Origin: Beijerinckiaceae bacterium
Lineage (GTDB): Bacteria > Pseudomonadota > Alphaproteobacteria > Rhizobiales > Beijerinckiaceae
DNA length: 8,569 bases
Assembly: GCA_947456315.1 (NCBI GenBank)
Contig: CANGRU010000052.1
Span: 1 to 8,569 of the forward strand
Direction: 5' to 3'
Made by a program: the position numbers and the translations under genes. The notes under the pieces are model-generated. The model was not told the origin of the DNA and ran no database searches. It saw only the letters and a list, made by a program, of their open reading frames with translations. Below are positions 1 through 6,745 of the stretch, piece by piece (position 1 is the stretch's first letter; each line of letters begins with the position of its first letter).

Positions 1-367
1 AGTGCGTCACGGCGCCTTGGCCAATGACGGCAATAACCTCATTGCGCGAAATGATGAGGCCATCAAGGCTCGCCAATCGCTGAGCTTTGCCGGTATTATT
101 TCGGTGGCGATTGCGCTGTCGGAAACGGGCGACATTTCGGGCGATCCCGATGTCATGTTCACCGGCGTGCCGATGCGCACGCGTGATGGTCGCGACATGG
201 GGGATGTGGTCGATGAGGCCATTTTCTCGACGCTCGACAATCTGCCGCGCAAGCGCCGCATGGATGCGGATGCGACCGCCCAATCGGTTGAAAAGGCCAT
301 TCGCAACACATTGCGTCAGGTCTGGGGCAAACGTCCCATCGTTCATGTTCTGGTGGTGGAAGTCTAA
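1..367 (+). CDS. rnj: Ribonuclease J, C-terminal part (5' end outside window)
   Basis: This is the last 121 codons of an open frame that enters from the left edge; the first complete codon is at base 2 and the stop is TAA at 365-367. The sequence matches the C-terminal region of alphaproteobacterial RNase J: a stretch rich in Ile/Ala and Val/Met (FAGIISVAIAL) and a helical segment ending in the characteristic GKRPIVHVLVVEV tail. RNase J is a metallo-beta-lactamase/beta-CASP ribonuclease with 5' exonuclease and endonuclease activity, acting in cytoplasmic rRNA and mRNA processing. The catalytic His/Asp motifs lie upstream of the window, so activity cannot be judged here. The next gene starts 15 bp later on the same strand, which suggests co-transcription. 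The initial GTG is only the first codon visible and is not a start. Confidence 0.9.
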   Translation, partial: VRHGALANDGNNLIARNDEAIKARQSLSFAGIISVAIALSETGDISGDPDVMFTGVPMRTRDGRDMGDVVDEAIFSTLDNLPRKRRMDADATAQSVEKAIRNTLRQVWGKRPIVHVLVVEV

Positions 368-382
368 GCGGGGAGTGTCGCG

Positions 383-787
383 ATGATCGGTCGTCTCAAT
401 CATGTCGCCATTGCGGTGAAAGATCTTGAAAAATCTGTCAGCCTCTATCGCGATACATTGGGTGCAAAAGTCTCTGCCCCGCAGGCGGAACCCGCCCATG
501 GCGTGACGGTCGTTTTCATCGAACTGCCCAATACAAAAGTCGAGCTGTTGCAGCCGCTGGGCGAGAATTCGCCGATTGCCAAATTTCTGGAAAAGAATCC
601 GGATGGCGGCATGCATCACATTTGCTACGAAGTCGAAGATATTCTGGCAGCACGCGATCGCCTGAAAGCAAAGGGTGCGCGCGTGCTGGGGGATGGCGAG
701 CCTAAAATCGGCGCGCATGGCAAGCCCGTGCTTTTTTTGCATCCGAAAGATTTTAACGGCACGCTGGTCGAGCTCGAACAAATCTGA
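383..787 (+). CDS. mce: Methylmalonyl-CoA epimerase (VOC family)
   Basis: The 134-residue protein is a complete single vicinal-oxygen-chelate protein with two beta-alpha-beta-beta-beta modules. It interconverts (S)- and (R)-methylmalonyl-CoA in the cytoplasm, linking propionyl-CoA carboxylase to methylmalonyl-CoA mutase. By comparison with the Propionibacterium enzyme, the metal ligands are H7 (LNHVAIAV), E54 (KVELLQPLG), H79 (GGMHHICYEV) and E130 (LVELEQI). The block KIGAHGKPVLFLHPKD is nearly identical to the mitochondrial MCEE enzyme, as expected for an alphaproteobacterial relative. E47 lies near the catalytic glutamate position, but the alignment there is uncertain. The ATG start is set by GGGGAG at 370-375, 7 nt upstream. 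No mutase or carboxylase gene is in the window. The rnj-mce adjacency is common in Rhizobiales. Confidence 0.93.
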   Translation: MIGRLNHVAIAVKDLEKSVSLYRDTLGAKVSAPQAEPAHGVTVVFIELPNTKVELLQPLGENSPIAKFLEKNPDGGMHHICYEVEDILAARDRLKAKGARVLGDGEPKIGAHGKPVLFLHPKDFNGTLVELEQI

Positions 788-843
788 ACGGGCAAACGAC
801 CAAAACGCCCGTCCCATAAAAACAAAAAAAGGACGATGTGCAG

Positions 844-2052
844 ATGACGGGTCAAAGCACACTGGTTGATGATCGGACAGCGCGTTCCAATGTGCTGCGT
901 CTGGCCATAGCTCAAGCACTGGCAGGTGCCAATTCCGTGGTCATCATGACGACGGGCGCCATTGTCGGCTCCATTCTCGCGCCATCTCCTGTTTATGCGA
1001 CAGTGCCTGTCTCTGTTTATGTTGTGGGCACGGCGCTTTCCACCATTCCAGCGGGCATTGTGGCGCGCCGCTATGGTCGCAACCGCGCTTTCTTCTTTGG
1101 AACTTTGGCGGGCGTCTGTGTGGCAGCCATTGCCTCGTTGGCTATTTGGCTCGGGTCTTTTGCGCTCTTTTGTCTGGGTACGTTTCTTGCGGGCTTCTAT
1201 CAGGCCGTTGCACAAAGCCTGCGTTTTGCCGCGACTGACACGGCAAGCCCTGCCTTTCGCCCCAAAGCCGGGTCTGGGGTGATGGCGGGCGGAGTCTGTT
1301 CGGGCGTGCTGGGACCGCAGCTTGTCAATCTGACGATGGATCTGTGGTCGCCCTATTTGTTCATGGCCAGTTTTGCTGCGCAGGGCGTGGTGGCTTTGGT
1401 GTGCATGTTTGTCTTGTCGGGTGCGCGTCTGCCCAAACCCGCAGCCGGAAGCGCGCAAGCAGCACAAGGCCGGCCGCTTCTTGAAATTGCACGCCAGCCG
1501 AAATTCATTGCCGCAGCCCTGAGCGGCATCGTCTCTTATGCCTTGATGAATTTGCTGATGACATCAGCACCGCTCGCCATGAAAATGTGTGGCCTGTCTT
1601 TGTCAGATGCCAATTGGGGCATTCAATGGCATGTGATCGCGATGTTCCTGCCAAGTTTCTGGACGGGATCTTTGGTGCAGCGCTTTGGTGCGTCGCGGAT
1701 TGTCTTTGCCGGTTTCGCGCTGATTGCAGCTGCGGCTTGCGTCAATCTCTCAGGGCAAAGCACGGGCCATTTCTGGGTTGGCTTGGTGCTGTTGGGATTG
1801 GGTTGGAATTTCGGTTTTGTCGGCGCTTCATCGCTTGTTGTCGAGACGCATCGGCCAGAAGAGCGCACACGCGTTCAATCGTTCAATGATTTTCTGGTCT
1901 TTGGCACCAATGCCATCGCATCCTTTTCCTCAGGCACATTGCTGGTGCGCAGCGGCTGGGATGCGGTCAATTACGTGGTCGTCCCCGCGCTCGTGGTCGG
2001 CATTCTGGCGCTGGTCTTGGGCGCACGGCGGGGCAGGGCTGCCGCTGCCTGA
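844..2052 (+). CDS. MFS transporter, 12 transmembrane helices, substrate unknown
   Basis: The product is about 402 residues, of normal length for the major facilitator superfamily, with roughly 12 hydrophobic helices and a cytoplasmic loop near residues 190-215 (rich in Ala, Pro, Gln). The loop between helices 2 and 3 (GIVARRYGRNRAFFFG, about residues 71-86) corresponds to MFS motif A, but the usual Asp-Arg is Ala-Arg-Arg. This is an inner-membrane carrier; the substrate and direction cannot be read from the sequence. AAAGGA at 828-833 is 10 nt from ATG 844 and 4 nt from an in-frame GTG at 838; I prefer 844, while 838 would add two residues. It lies 56 bp after mce on the same strand and may be read through from it, although a weak 6-bp inverted repeat (788-793/807-812) sits between. 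It converges on the tRNA-Lys gene. Confidence 0.85.
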   Translation: MTGQSTLVDDRTARSNVLRLAIAQALAGANSVVIMTTGAIVGSILAPSPVYATVPVSVYVVGTALSTIPAGIVARRYGRNRAFFFGTLAGVCVAAIASLAIWLGSFALFCLGTFLAGFYQAVAQSLRFAATDTASPAFRPKAGSGVMAGGVCSGVLGPQLVNLTMDLWSPYLFMASFAAQGVVALVCMFVLSGARLPKPAAGSAQAAQGRPLLEIARQPKFIAAALSGIVSYALMNLLMTSAPLAMKMCGLSLSDANWGIQWHVIAMFLPSFWTGSLVQRFGASRIVFAGFALIAAAACVNLSGQSTGHFWVGLVLLGLGWNFGFVGASSLVVETHRPEERTRVQSFNDFLVFGTNAIASFSSGTLLVRSGWDAVNYVVVPALVVGILALVLGARRGRAAAA

Positions 2053-2070
2053 CGGGAGAAGGGGGGGGAG

Positions 2071-2146
2071 TGGTGATCCCGCTGGGATTCGAACCCAGGA
2101 CAACTCGATTAAAAGTCGAGTGCTCTACCAGCTGAGCTACAGGATC
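2071..2146 (-). tRNA. tRNA-Lys (anticodon UUU), CCA encoded
   Basis: The minus strand folds into a complete 76-nt cloverleaf. The 7-bp acceptor stem is GATCCTG with CGGGATC (one U-G pair), followed by discriminator A and a genomically encoded CCA at 2073-2071. The D arm is GCTC/GAGC. The anticodon stem CTCGA/TCGAG encloses the loop CTTTTAA, giving anticodon UUU at 2113-2111. A 5-nt variable region precedes the T arm CTGGG-TTCGAAT-CCCAG. U8 and A9 are canonical. It decodes AAA/AAG lysine codons. The 3' end lies 18 bp from the stop of the convergent MFS gene, beside a run of eight G (2061-2068) on the plus strand. Confidence 0.97.
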
Positions 2147-2173
2147 ATCCGTGCCGAACGGCGACGTGCGCCT

Positions 2174-2202
2174 CACCTAAACGGCTGAGCGCACAGGGTC
2201 AA
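2174..2202 (-). promoter_or_regulatory. Probable sigma-70-type promoter of tRNA-Lys
   Basis: On the minus strand, TTGACC (2202-2197) is followed after 17 nt by TAGGTG (2179-2174). Transcription would begin near 2167, leaving about 20 nt of 5' leader before the mature tRNA. The -35 match is good and the -10 is weak. It lies just downstream of the DUF1467 stop codon, so the tRNA could also be read from that gene. Confidence 0.45.
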
Positions 2203-2207
2203 GGCAT

Positions 2208-2435
2208 TCAAGACGCATATTCAACATAGGCCATGAAAGCAGCGAAAAGAACACTGGTAACGGCCGTGGTCACCAGGGCTTTCAGGAGCAGGCGGGGGGC
2301 CACAGGGGCGCCGGGGTCGGTGCCTTCCTGCCATTGCCCCGATTCATGCTGGGAACGCACGCCCCAGGGGAGAATCGCAAAGAGGACGATCCACCACATC
2401 GTCAGATAGACGACGATAGCCATAGGCGTCGACAT
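2208..2435 (-). CDS. DUF1467 family small membrane protein
   Basis: The 75-residue protein has two predicted transmembrane helices, about residues 5-25 (IVVYLTMWWIVLFAILPW) and 50-71 (ALVTTAVTSVLFAAFMAYV). The short loop between them carries the family hallmarks LPWGVRSQ and GTDPGAP. These match the DUF1467 family of alphaproteobacterial proteins, whose biochemical role is not known to me. The start is supported by AAGGGAG at 2448-2442, 6 nt before the ATG. In many Rhizobiales DUF1467 lies directly downstream of mce and upstream of proS on one strand. Here it is on the opposite strand, separated from mce by the MFS gene and tRNA-Lys, and no proS is seen. The tRNA-Lys gene follows it in the same direction. 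Confidence 0.88.
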   Translation of the reverse strand: MSTPMAIVVYLTMWWIVLFAILPWGVRSQHESGQWQEGTDPGAPVAPRLLLKALVTTAVTSVLFAAFMAYVEYAS

Positions 2436-2453
2436 GAGGGCTCCCTTTCATCT

Positions 2454-2473
2454 GTCGGGCCATGAGGCCCGAC
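2454..2473. repeat. Perfect 8-bp hairpin in the divergent spacer
   Basis: GTCGGGCC (2454-2461) and GGCCCGAC (2466-2473) are perfect inverted repeats around the tetraloop ATGA. It lies just upstream of the DUF1467 ribosome binding site. There is no T-run on either side, so an intrinsic terminator is unlikely; an operator or a 5'-leader structure is possible. Confidence 0.6.
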
Positions 2474-2493
2474 GCGGCCTGTGTCTAGCATAG

Positions 2494-2519
2494 CTGTCCG
2501 GCCAGGTCAGGTCGGACAG
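2494..2519. repeat. 10-bp hairpin in the divergent spacer
   Basis: CTGTCCGGCC (2494-2503) pairs with GGTCGGACAG (2510-2519) over 10 positions with one G-U wobble, around a 6-nt loop (AGGTCA). It sits 20 bp from the hairpin at 2454-2473. There is no T-run on either strand. Its role is unknown. Confidence 0.6.
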
Positions 2520-2534
2520 AAGCGCGCAGTCTGA

Positions 2535-2555
2535 GATATATAAATTATTTATATC
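2535..2555. promoter_or_regulatory. AT-rich near-palindrome between DUF1467 and the EamA gene
   Basis: Twenty-one consecutive A/T bases flanked by G and C form a near-palindrome: GATATATAAAT faces ATTTATATC with a two-base offset. It stands out sharply in a GC-rich region. It could supply a -10 region (TATAAA or TATAAT-like words), an UP element, or a site for an AT-binding regulator such as MucR or a nucleoid protein. The exact function cannot be decided from sequence. Confidence 0.4.
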
Positions 2556-2587
2556 GGGGTAGCGCCGCCATAGTAAGGCCTGTTGCC

Positions 2588-2616
2588 TTGCCGGCTCTGG
2601 CGGTCGCGCCTAAGAC
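2588..2616 (+). promoter_or_regulatory. Possible promoter giving a leaderless EamA transcript
   Basis: TTGCCG (2588-2593) is separated by 17 bp from TAAGAC (2611-2616). Transcription would start about 7 nt later, at or next to the A of the ATG at 2623. No Shine-Dalgarno sequence precedes that ATG, which fits leaderless translation. The boxes are imperfect, so this is tentative. Confidence 0.3.
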
Positions 2617-2622
2617 TGACCG

Positions 2623-3540
2623 ATGACCGATTCAGACCCCTCGCGCGCTCTGCACCTTTTCGCCCCCGCGACACGCTGGTTTGATGCGCTTTCGTCCAAT
2701 GGACGGGGCGTTTTTCTGGTCTCCACTGGTTCGATGATGCTGGTCGTCATGGCCGCGGCCTCCAAATATCTGGGCAGCAGATTGCCGGCTTTCGAATTGG
2801 TGTTCTTTCGGGCGCTGATCGGCTTCCTCTTCATCCTGCCGGTTTTTTGGCGCGATCCGCTGGAGCCTTTGCGCACCAAGCGCCATCTCACACATTTGTC
2901 GCGCGGCATGCTGAGCTGGCTCGGCAATTCAGCGATGTTCTGGACCATCACGCATATGTTGCTCGCTGATTCCATGGCGCTGCAATTCTCGCGCCCGCTC
3001 TGGATGATTCCGCTCGCGCTGATGTTCCTGCCCGAGATCGTGCCCATGCGGCGCATCATCGTTGCGATCGTCGGCTTTGCGGGCGTGTGGATGTATGCGC
3101 GCCCCTTTACCGAAGGCTTTGACCCCAATGCTCTGGTCGGCGCTTTTGGTGGCCTGTGTGCGTCGCTCGTGATTGTCACGGTGAAGCGTCTGTCGGCCAC
3201 CGAGCCCACCCGCATCATCATGTTCTATTACTCGCTCTACAATGTGCTCTTTGCCATTGTGCCGGCCTGGTATGTCTGGGTGACACCGACTTTGTCTGAA
3301 TGGCCCTTGCTTGTTCTCATCGGGTTTCTGGGCATTGCCGGACAGAGCATGATCACGCGTGGCGTGCATTATGGCGACACGACCTTGCTGGCCCCGCTCG
3401 ATTACACACGCATCCTCTATTCGTCAGCGATCGGCTATTTCATCTTTGGCGAATTGCCGGGCCTGTGGAGCGTGGGCGGCATGCTGCTGATCGTGGTCAG
3501 CTCGATTTATCTGGTGATTTCCGAAAAGCGGAAGACATAA
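2623..3540 (+). CDS. DMT-superfamily transporter (two EamA domains)
   Basis: The 305-residue protein has about ten hydrophobic helices in two EamA repeats, roughly residues 30-158 and 168-300, after a soluble N-terminus of about 25 residues. Family-typical features include FELVFFRALIGF in helix 2 and, in the second repeat, the segment PLDYTRILYSSAIGYFIFGELP (about 258-279) with the GE motif in helix 9. The length is standard for drug/metabolite transporters, which mostly export metabolites through the inner membrane. The substrate is unknown. No good ribosome binding site precedes the ATG; another in-frame ATG is far downstream within the first helix, so 2623 is kept. It is divergent from DUF1467 and is followed after 78 bp by the TctC-like gene on the same strand. 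Confidence 0.85.
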   Translation: MTDSDPSRALHLFAPATRWFDALSSNGRGVFLVSTGSMMLVVMAAASKYLGSRLPAFELVFFRALIGFLFILPVFWRDPLEPLRTKRHLTHLSRGMLSWLGNSAMFWTITHMLLADSMALQFSRPLWMIPLALMFLPEIVPMRRIIVAIVGFAGVWMYARPFTEGFDPNALVGAFGGLCASLVIVTVKRLSATEPTRIIMFYYSLYNVLFAIVPAWYVWVTPTLSEWPLLVLIGFLGIAGQSMITRGVHYGDTTLLAPLDYTRILYSSAIGYFIFGELPGLWSVGGMLLIVVSSIYLVISEKRKT

Positions 3541-3618
3541 AGCCCGCTGGAAAATTGGGGTTTTTCGCGCTAAACAAACTGGAACCGGATCACTCAAAAA
3601 CCGGACAGGGAGGATTTT

Positions 3619-4635
3619 ATGACGCATCGCCGTCTGCGCCTATTGGTTGCTACCTTTGTCATGTCACTGGCTGTCCCCGCGTTGGCGCAAGATGCCGGCG
3701 CCATCACGGGCACGCTCAATCTCTACGCAGCAGGAACGGCGGGCGGCGGCGTTGATCTGTTTGGCCGTTTGCTCGGGCGCCATATGGGGCGCCATATTGC
3801 AGGTGAACCCAATGTGGTCGTGCAGGTCATGCCCGGTGCAGGTGGTATTCGCGCCGCCAATTTTCTGGCCCAGCAAGCGCCCCGCGATGGCACGGCCATC
3901 GCGATTTTCGCAGGCGGCCCCATTCTTGAGCCGCTGATCGGTGATCGCAATCCCGGTTATGACATGAGCCAGTTCACCTGGATCGGTGCGATCAGCAAGG
4001 ATGTGTCTTTGTGCATTGTGCGCAAAGAAAGTCCGGTCAAACTGTTCTCGGATGCGACCAAGCAGCAGGTCACGGTGGCCGGCACGGGAGCGGGCTCGGA
4101 GACGGACACTTTTCCACTCGTGCTGAATGATCTTTTGGGTTCCAAATTCAAAGTCATCACCGGTTATCTGGGCAGCCAGCAAACCATCATGGCAATTGAA
4201 AGCGGCGAGGTGGATGGTCGCTGTGGCTGGAGCCTGTCGTCACTCAAAAGCACCAAGCCGGATTGGCTGAGCGACAAGCGCGTTCATGTGCTGGTGCAAA
4301 TGGCTCTGGCCAAAAGTCCGGAGCTGCCTGATGTCCCGCTCGTGATGGATCTTGCCAAGAGCGAGGCGGATCGCCAACTCCTGACATTGCTCTTGGGCAC
4401 GACGGCCATGGCGCGTCCCTTTGTAGCACCTCCCGGTTTGCCGGAGGCCAAGACCCGCAATCTGCGTCGCGCCTTTGATGCGACCATGACAGATCCGGAA
4501 TTCCTGAAAGAAGCAGCCATCATGCGGGCTGATGTCGAGCCGACAACGGGCGAGGATGTGCAGAAGCTGGTCGCAGCTATGTATTCCACGCCAAAGCCGG
4601 TGGTTGAGCGCGCCAAAAAGCTGATTTCACCTTAA
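3619..4635 (+). CDS. TctC/Bug-family periplasmic solute-binding protein
   Basis: The 338-residue protein begins with a signal peptide (MTHRRLRLLVATFVMSLAVPALAQ, cleavage likely at ALA-QD, residues 23-24). The mature part has the Bug/TctC hallmarks: the first-strand loop AAGTAGGGVDLFGRLLGRHM (37-56), the VMPGAGGIRAANFLAQQ segment (70-86) that contacts the carboxylate ligand, and AGTGAGSETDTFPLVLN (154-170). These proteins bind carboxylates for tripartite tricarboxylate transporters. No TctA or TctB membrane gene is present here, so the partner is elsewhere or the protein acts as a sensor. The subfamily is divergent, with two cysteines (C132, C202). AGGGAGGA at 3607-3614 lies 4 nt before the ATG. 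The gene may share a transcript with the EamA gene upstream. Confidence 0.87.
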   Translation: MTHRRLRLLVATFVMSLAVPALAQDAGAITGTLNLYAAGTAGGGVDLFGRLLGRHMGRHIAGEPNVVVQVMPGAGGIRAANFLAQQAPRDGTAIAIFAGGPILEPLIGDRNPGYDMSQFTWIGAISKDVSLCIVRKESPVKLFSDATKQQVTVAGTGAGSETDTFPLVLNDLLGSKFKVITGYLGSQQTIMAIESGEVDGRCGWSLSSLKSTKPDWLSDKRVHVLVQMALAKSPELPDVPLVMDLAKSEADRQLLTLLLGTTAMARPFVAPPGLPEAKTRNLRRAFDATMTDPEFLKEAAIMRADVEPTTGEDVQKLVAAMYSTPKPVVERAKKLISP

Positions 4636-4662
4636 GGCTTTTCGATCGACTTGAGGCTTGCC

Positions 4663-4683
4663 ATGGCGGCCTTGCACCGCCAT
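4663..4683 (+). repeat. 7-bp inverted repeat after the TctC-like gene
   Basis: ATGGCGG (4663-4669) and CCGCCAT (4677-4683) are perfect inverted repeats around a 7-nt loop, 28 bp after the stop of the TctC-like gene. There is no clear T-run after it, so it is at most a weak terminator. It could also be an operator or leader hairpin of the nitroreductase gene. Confidence 0.45.
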
Positions 4684-4725
4684 TCTGCGCAACCATTTCG
4701 CCATATGAATACAGGGACCTGTCTG

Positions 4726-5325
4726 ATGTTGAAAAAGCCTGCCCAAGCCGCCCGTGATCTGCATCCCATTATTCGTGATCGTTGGAGCCCGCGTGCTTTT
4801 GATGCCAGCAAGCCCGTCCCGCAGGATGCTTTGATTTCAGTTCTGGAAGCCGCACGCTGGGCAGCGTCTTCCAACAATGTGCAGCCATGGCGTTTCATTG
4901 TGGCGACCTCTGCCGATGCAGAGGCTCATGCCAAGGCGCTCTCAGGCTTCAACGAGCGCAACCAGCGTTGGGCAAAAAATGCACCTGTGCTGATCACCGC
5001 ACTCTATCGCAAGGTCAATGACGAAGGCGCACCCAATGGCGCATCGGCCTTTGATCTGGGCGCAGCTGTTGCGCAGGCTGTTTTGCAGGCAACGGCGCTC
5101 GGGCTGGTTGTTCATCAGGCTGGCGGCATCGACAAGGACAAGATCCGCGCCACTTATGCCATCCCTGACGATACAGAAGTCGCGGTTGCTTTCGGTCTTG
5201 GTTATCAGGCCGAAGAAACTGTGCTGCCGGATGATCTGCGTGAACGTGAACATGCACCACGCGCGCGCAAGGATTTTTCGCAGATCGTTTTTGCTGGCAG
5301 CTACGGCACGCCTGCGAAACTCTGA
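4726..5325 (+). CDS. Nitroreductase-family flavoprotein
   Basis: The 199-residue product belongs to the FMN-dependent nitroreductase family, which reduces nitro compounds, quinones or other substrates with NAD(P)H, usually as a cytoplasmic homodimer. Visible FMN-site motifs are RWSPRAF (19-25), the AARWAASSNNVQPWRFIV block (42-59, with S48, N50, Q53, P54 and W55), the glycine-rich FDLGAAVAQAVLQATALGL helix (109-127), VAFGLGY (154-160) and basic residues near 179-182. The frame is open from 4651, but ATG 4726 is chosen: AGGGA at 4713-4717 lies 8 nt upstream and family homology begins there. Two earlier ATGs (4651, 4705) lack a convincing ribosome binding site. It converges on the MFS_3 gene with only 4 bp between stops. 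The physiological substrate is unknown. Confidence 0.88.
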   Translation: MLKKPAQAARDLHPIIRDRWSPRAFDASKPVPQDALISVLEAARWAASSNNVQPWRFIVATSADAEAHAKALSGFNERNQRWAKNAPVLITALYRKVNDEGAPNGASAFDLGAAVAQAVLQATALGLVVHQAGGIDKDKIRATYAIPDDTEVAVAFGLGYQAEETVLPDDLREREHAPRARKDFSQIVFAGSYGTPAKL

Positions 5326-5329
5326 ATTT

Positions 5330-6580
5330 TCAAGAACGGCGAGCGCCGGGCGTCTCACGCCCGCGCTCTGCCACAAAGGCGATCTTTTCGCGCAGTGGCA
5401 GCGATGCCAGCAAAATCACCAGACAGATACCGGTGGCGATTTCAAAAGTCGTGCGCAAGCCCAGATGCTCGGCGGCCATGCCAGCGACAAAAGCCCCCAC
5501 AGCCGGCGCACCACGCCAGATCATTCCATAAAGCGCCATGACGCGGCCACGATAATTATCGGGCAGGGATGATTGCACCAAGGCCTGAATGGATGTCGAC
5601 ATTGTATTCAGCGTGAAGCCGGTCAGGCCCGGGACAATAGTTGCGACCATTACGCTGGGCGAAATCAGAAAAGCGAATGTCGAGGCAATCAGGCCGAAAA
5701 ATCCGGCATAGACCACAATGGTCAGGCCCTTCAATTTGCCGCGGCTGGCAATCCACACCGCACTGATCGCCGCACCAATGCCCATGCTGGAGGTCATCCA
5801 GGCAAGCCCTTGCGCGCCAGCATTGAACACTTGCCCTGAAAATCCCGGCAGCATGTCCTGAATGGGGCGCAATAAAATGGACGCGGTTGCAAGCAAAGCA
5901 AACAGCGGCCAGATGCCGACATCACGCGCGACAAAGGCCAAGCCTTCTTTCACATCCGACAACATCGAATTGGCAGGCTTTTTGTCACGCTCGGGTGGCG
6001 CTACATCGAGCTTCCACAAGGCAAAGACATACCAGGCCGTGCCGACCGCATGCGCAAAGAAACAGCCGGTAACACCAAAGACCGGAATGATGACCGCAGC
6101 AATGGTCGGGCCGATAAAACGCGAGACCTGAAACAAAGCGGAATCGAGCGCAATGGCGGTTGGAAAATCAGCGCGCGGAACAATGGCTGGCACAACCGAA
6201 TGGCGCGCGGCCTGATGAAACGGATAGACCAAGCCTGACCAGAGCGAGAGCAAGACCAGCAATGTGATGTTGAGCCAGCCCATCAGCATGAACACAAACA
6301 GAAGCGTGTTCTGGATGAACAAGAGGCTCTCGGTCCGGCGCACAATGTCGAGCGGGGTTTTGCGATCCGCCAGCGCGCCAGCAAAGGGCGAGAGGATCAG
6401 CATGGGCGCGAGATCGGCCGCCGCGACAATGCCCAGCCAAAGGGGCGAATGGGACAATTCCCAAGCCAGCCAGCCGATACCAACCCGCTGCATCCATGAG
6501 GTGATGTAATTGGGGCCACCGCCTCCCACGAACCACGCATAATTGCGATGGGCGAATACGCGGGTGAGGGAAATGGCCAT
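5330..6580 (-). CDS. MFS_3-type (EntS-like) major facilitator exporter
   Basis: The 416-residue product has about 12 transmembrane helices. Helix 1 is unusual in carrying GGGGPNYITSWMQRVGIGWL (19-38); the WMQRVGxGWLxW pattern is typical of the MFS_3 group that includes the enterobactin exporter EntS. Motif A is present as GALADRKTPLDIVRR (68-82), and the second half shows SSLPDNYRGRVMALYGMIWRG, a conserved MFS_3 signature. It is an inner-membrane exporter of unknown substrate. The open frame reaches back to 6760, adding 60 polar residues with no family similarity. I therefore choose ATG 6580, where homology and normal length begin, although the ribosome binding site there is weak. It ends 4 bp from the convergent nitroreductase gene and is divergent from the SDR gene. 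Confidence 0.86.
   Translation of the reverse strand: MAISLTRVFAHRNYAWFVGGGGPNYITSWMQRVGIGWLAWELSHSPLWLGIVAAADLAPMLILSPFAGALADRKTPLDIVRRTESLLFIQNTLLFVFMLMGWLNITLLVLLSLWSGLVYPFHQAARHSVVPAIVPRADFPTAIALDSALFQVSRFIGPTIAAVIIPVFGVTGCFFAHAVGTAWYVFALWKLDVAPPERDKKPANSMLSDVKEGLAFVARDVGIWPLFALLATASILLRPIQDMLPGFSGQVFNAGAQGLAWMTSSMGIGAAISAVWIASRGKLKGLTIVVYAGFFGLIASTFAFLISPSVMVATIVPGLTGFTLNTMSTSIQALVQSSLPDNYRGRVMALYGMIWRGAPAVGAFVAGMAAEHLGLRTTFEIATGICLVILLASLPLREKIAFVAERGRETPGARRS
5341..5368. terminator. Strong hairpin at the convergent gene junction
   Basis: Twelve base pairs form between GAGCG-CGGGCGT (5341-5353, with one bulged C at 5346) and ACGCCCG-CGCTC (5357-5368), around a 3-nt loop. The stem lies 15 bp beyond the nitroreductase stop and inside the last codons of the convergent MFS_3 gene. 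No T-run follows on the plus strand, so it is not a canonical intrinsic terminator. It may still help halt plus-strand transcripts or protect 3' ends. Confidence 0.35.
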
Positions 6581-6745
6581 TTGAATCCGGCGCTCGGGTT
6601 GATGGATTTGAGAAGTGCCGCATACCGCGCCCAAGCGCAAGGGCGAGGTGGCACTCTGGCCCCCCGAATGCGTCACAAGTGGGCTTCTTTCCCAAGAGCG
6701 CCCCCATCGATCAGGCAGCCTCTCCCGAAATCGGGTGGAAAGAGA

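Noticed and set aside
788..812. 6-bp inverted repeat ACGGGC/GCCCGT after mce as a terminator
   Set aside because: The loop is 13 nt and no T-run follows; an A-rich stretch leads straight into the MFS ribosome binding site.
625..1467. 280-codon open frame on the minus strand over mce and MFS
   Set aside because: The composition is rich in Arg, His, Gln and Cys with no domain; it is the shadow of two well-supported plus-strand genes.
1724..2188. Plus-strand open frame running through the MFS 3' end and the tRNA
   Set aside because: It overlaps the tRNA-Lys gene antisense; its tail is simply the translated tRNA complement.
3582..3605. Short direct repeat AACCGGA before the TctC-like gene
   Set aside because: Seven bases repeated once is expected by chance and shows no link to a promoter.
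3664..4182. 172-codon minus-strand frame inside the TctC-like gene
   Set aside because: It overlaps a gene with a clear signal peptide and family motifs, and the translation resembles no protein family.
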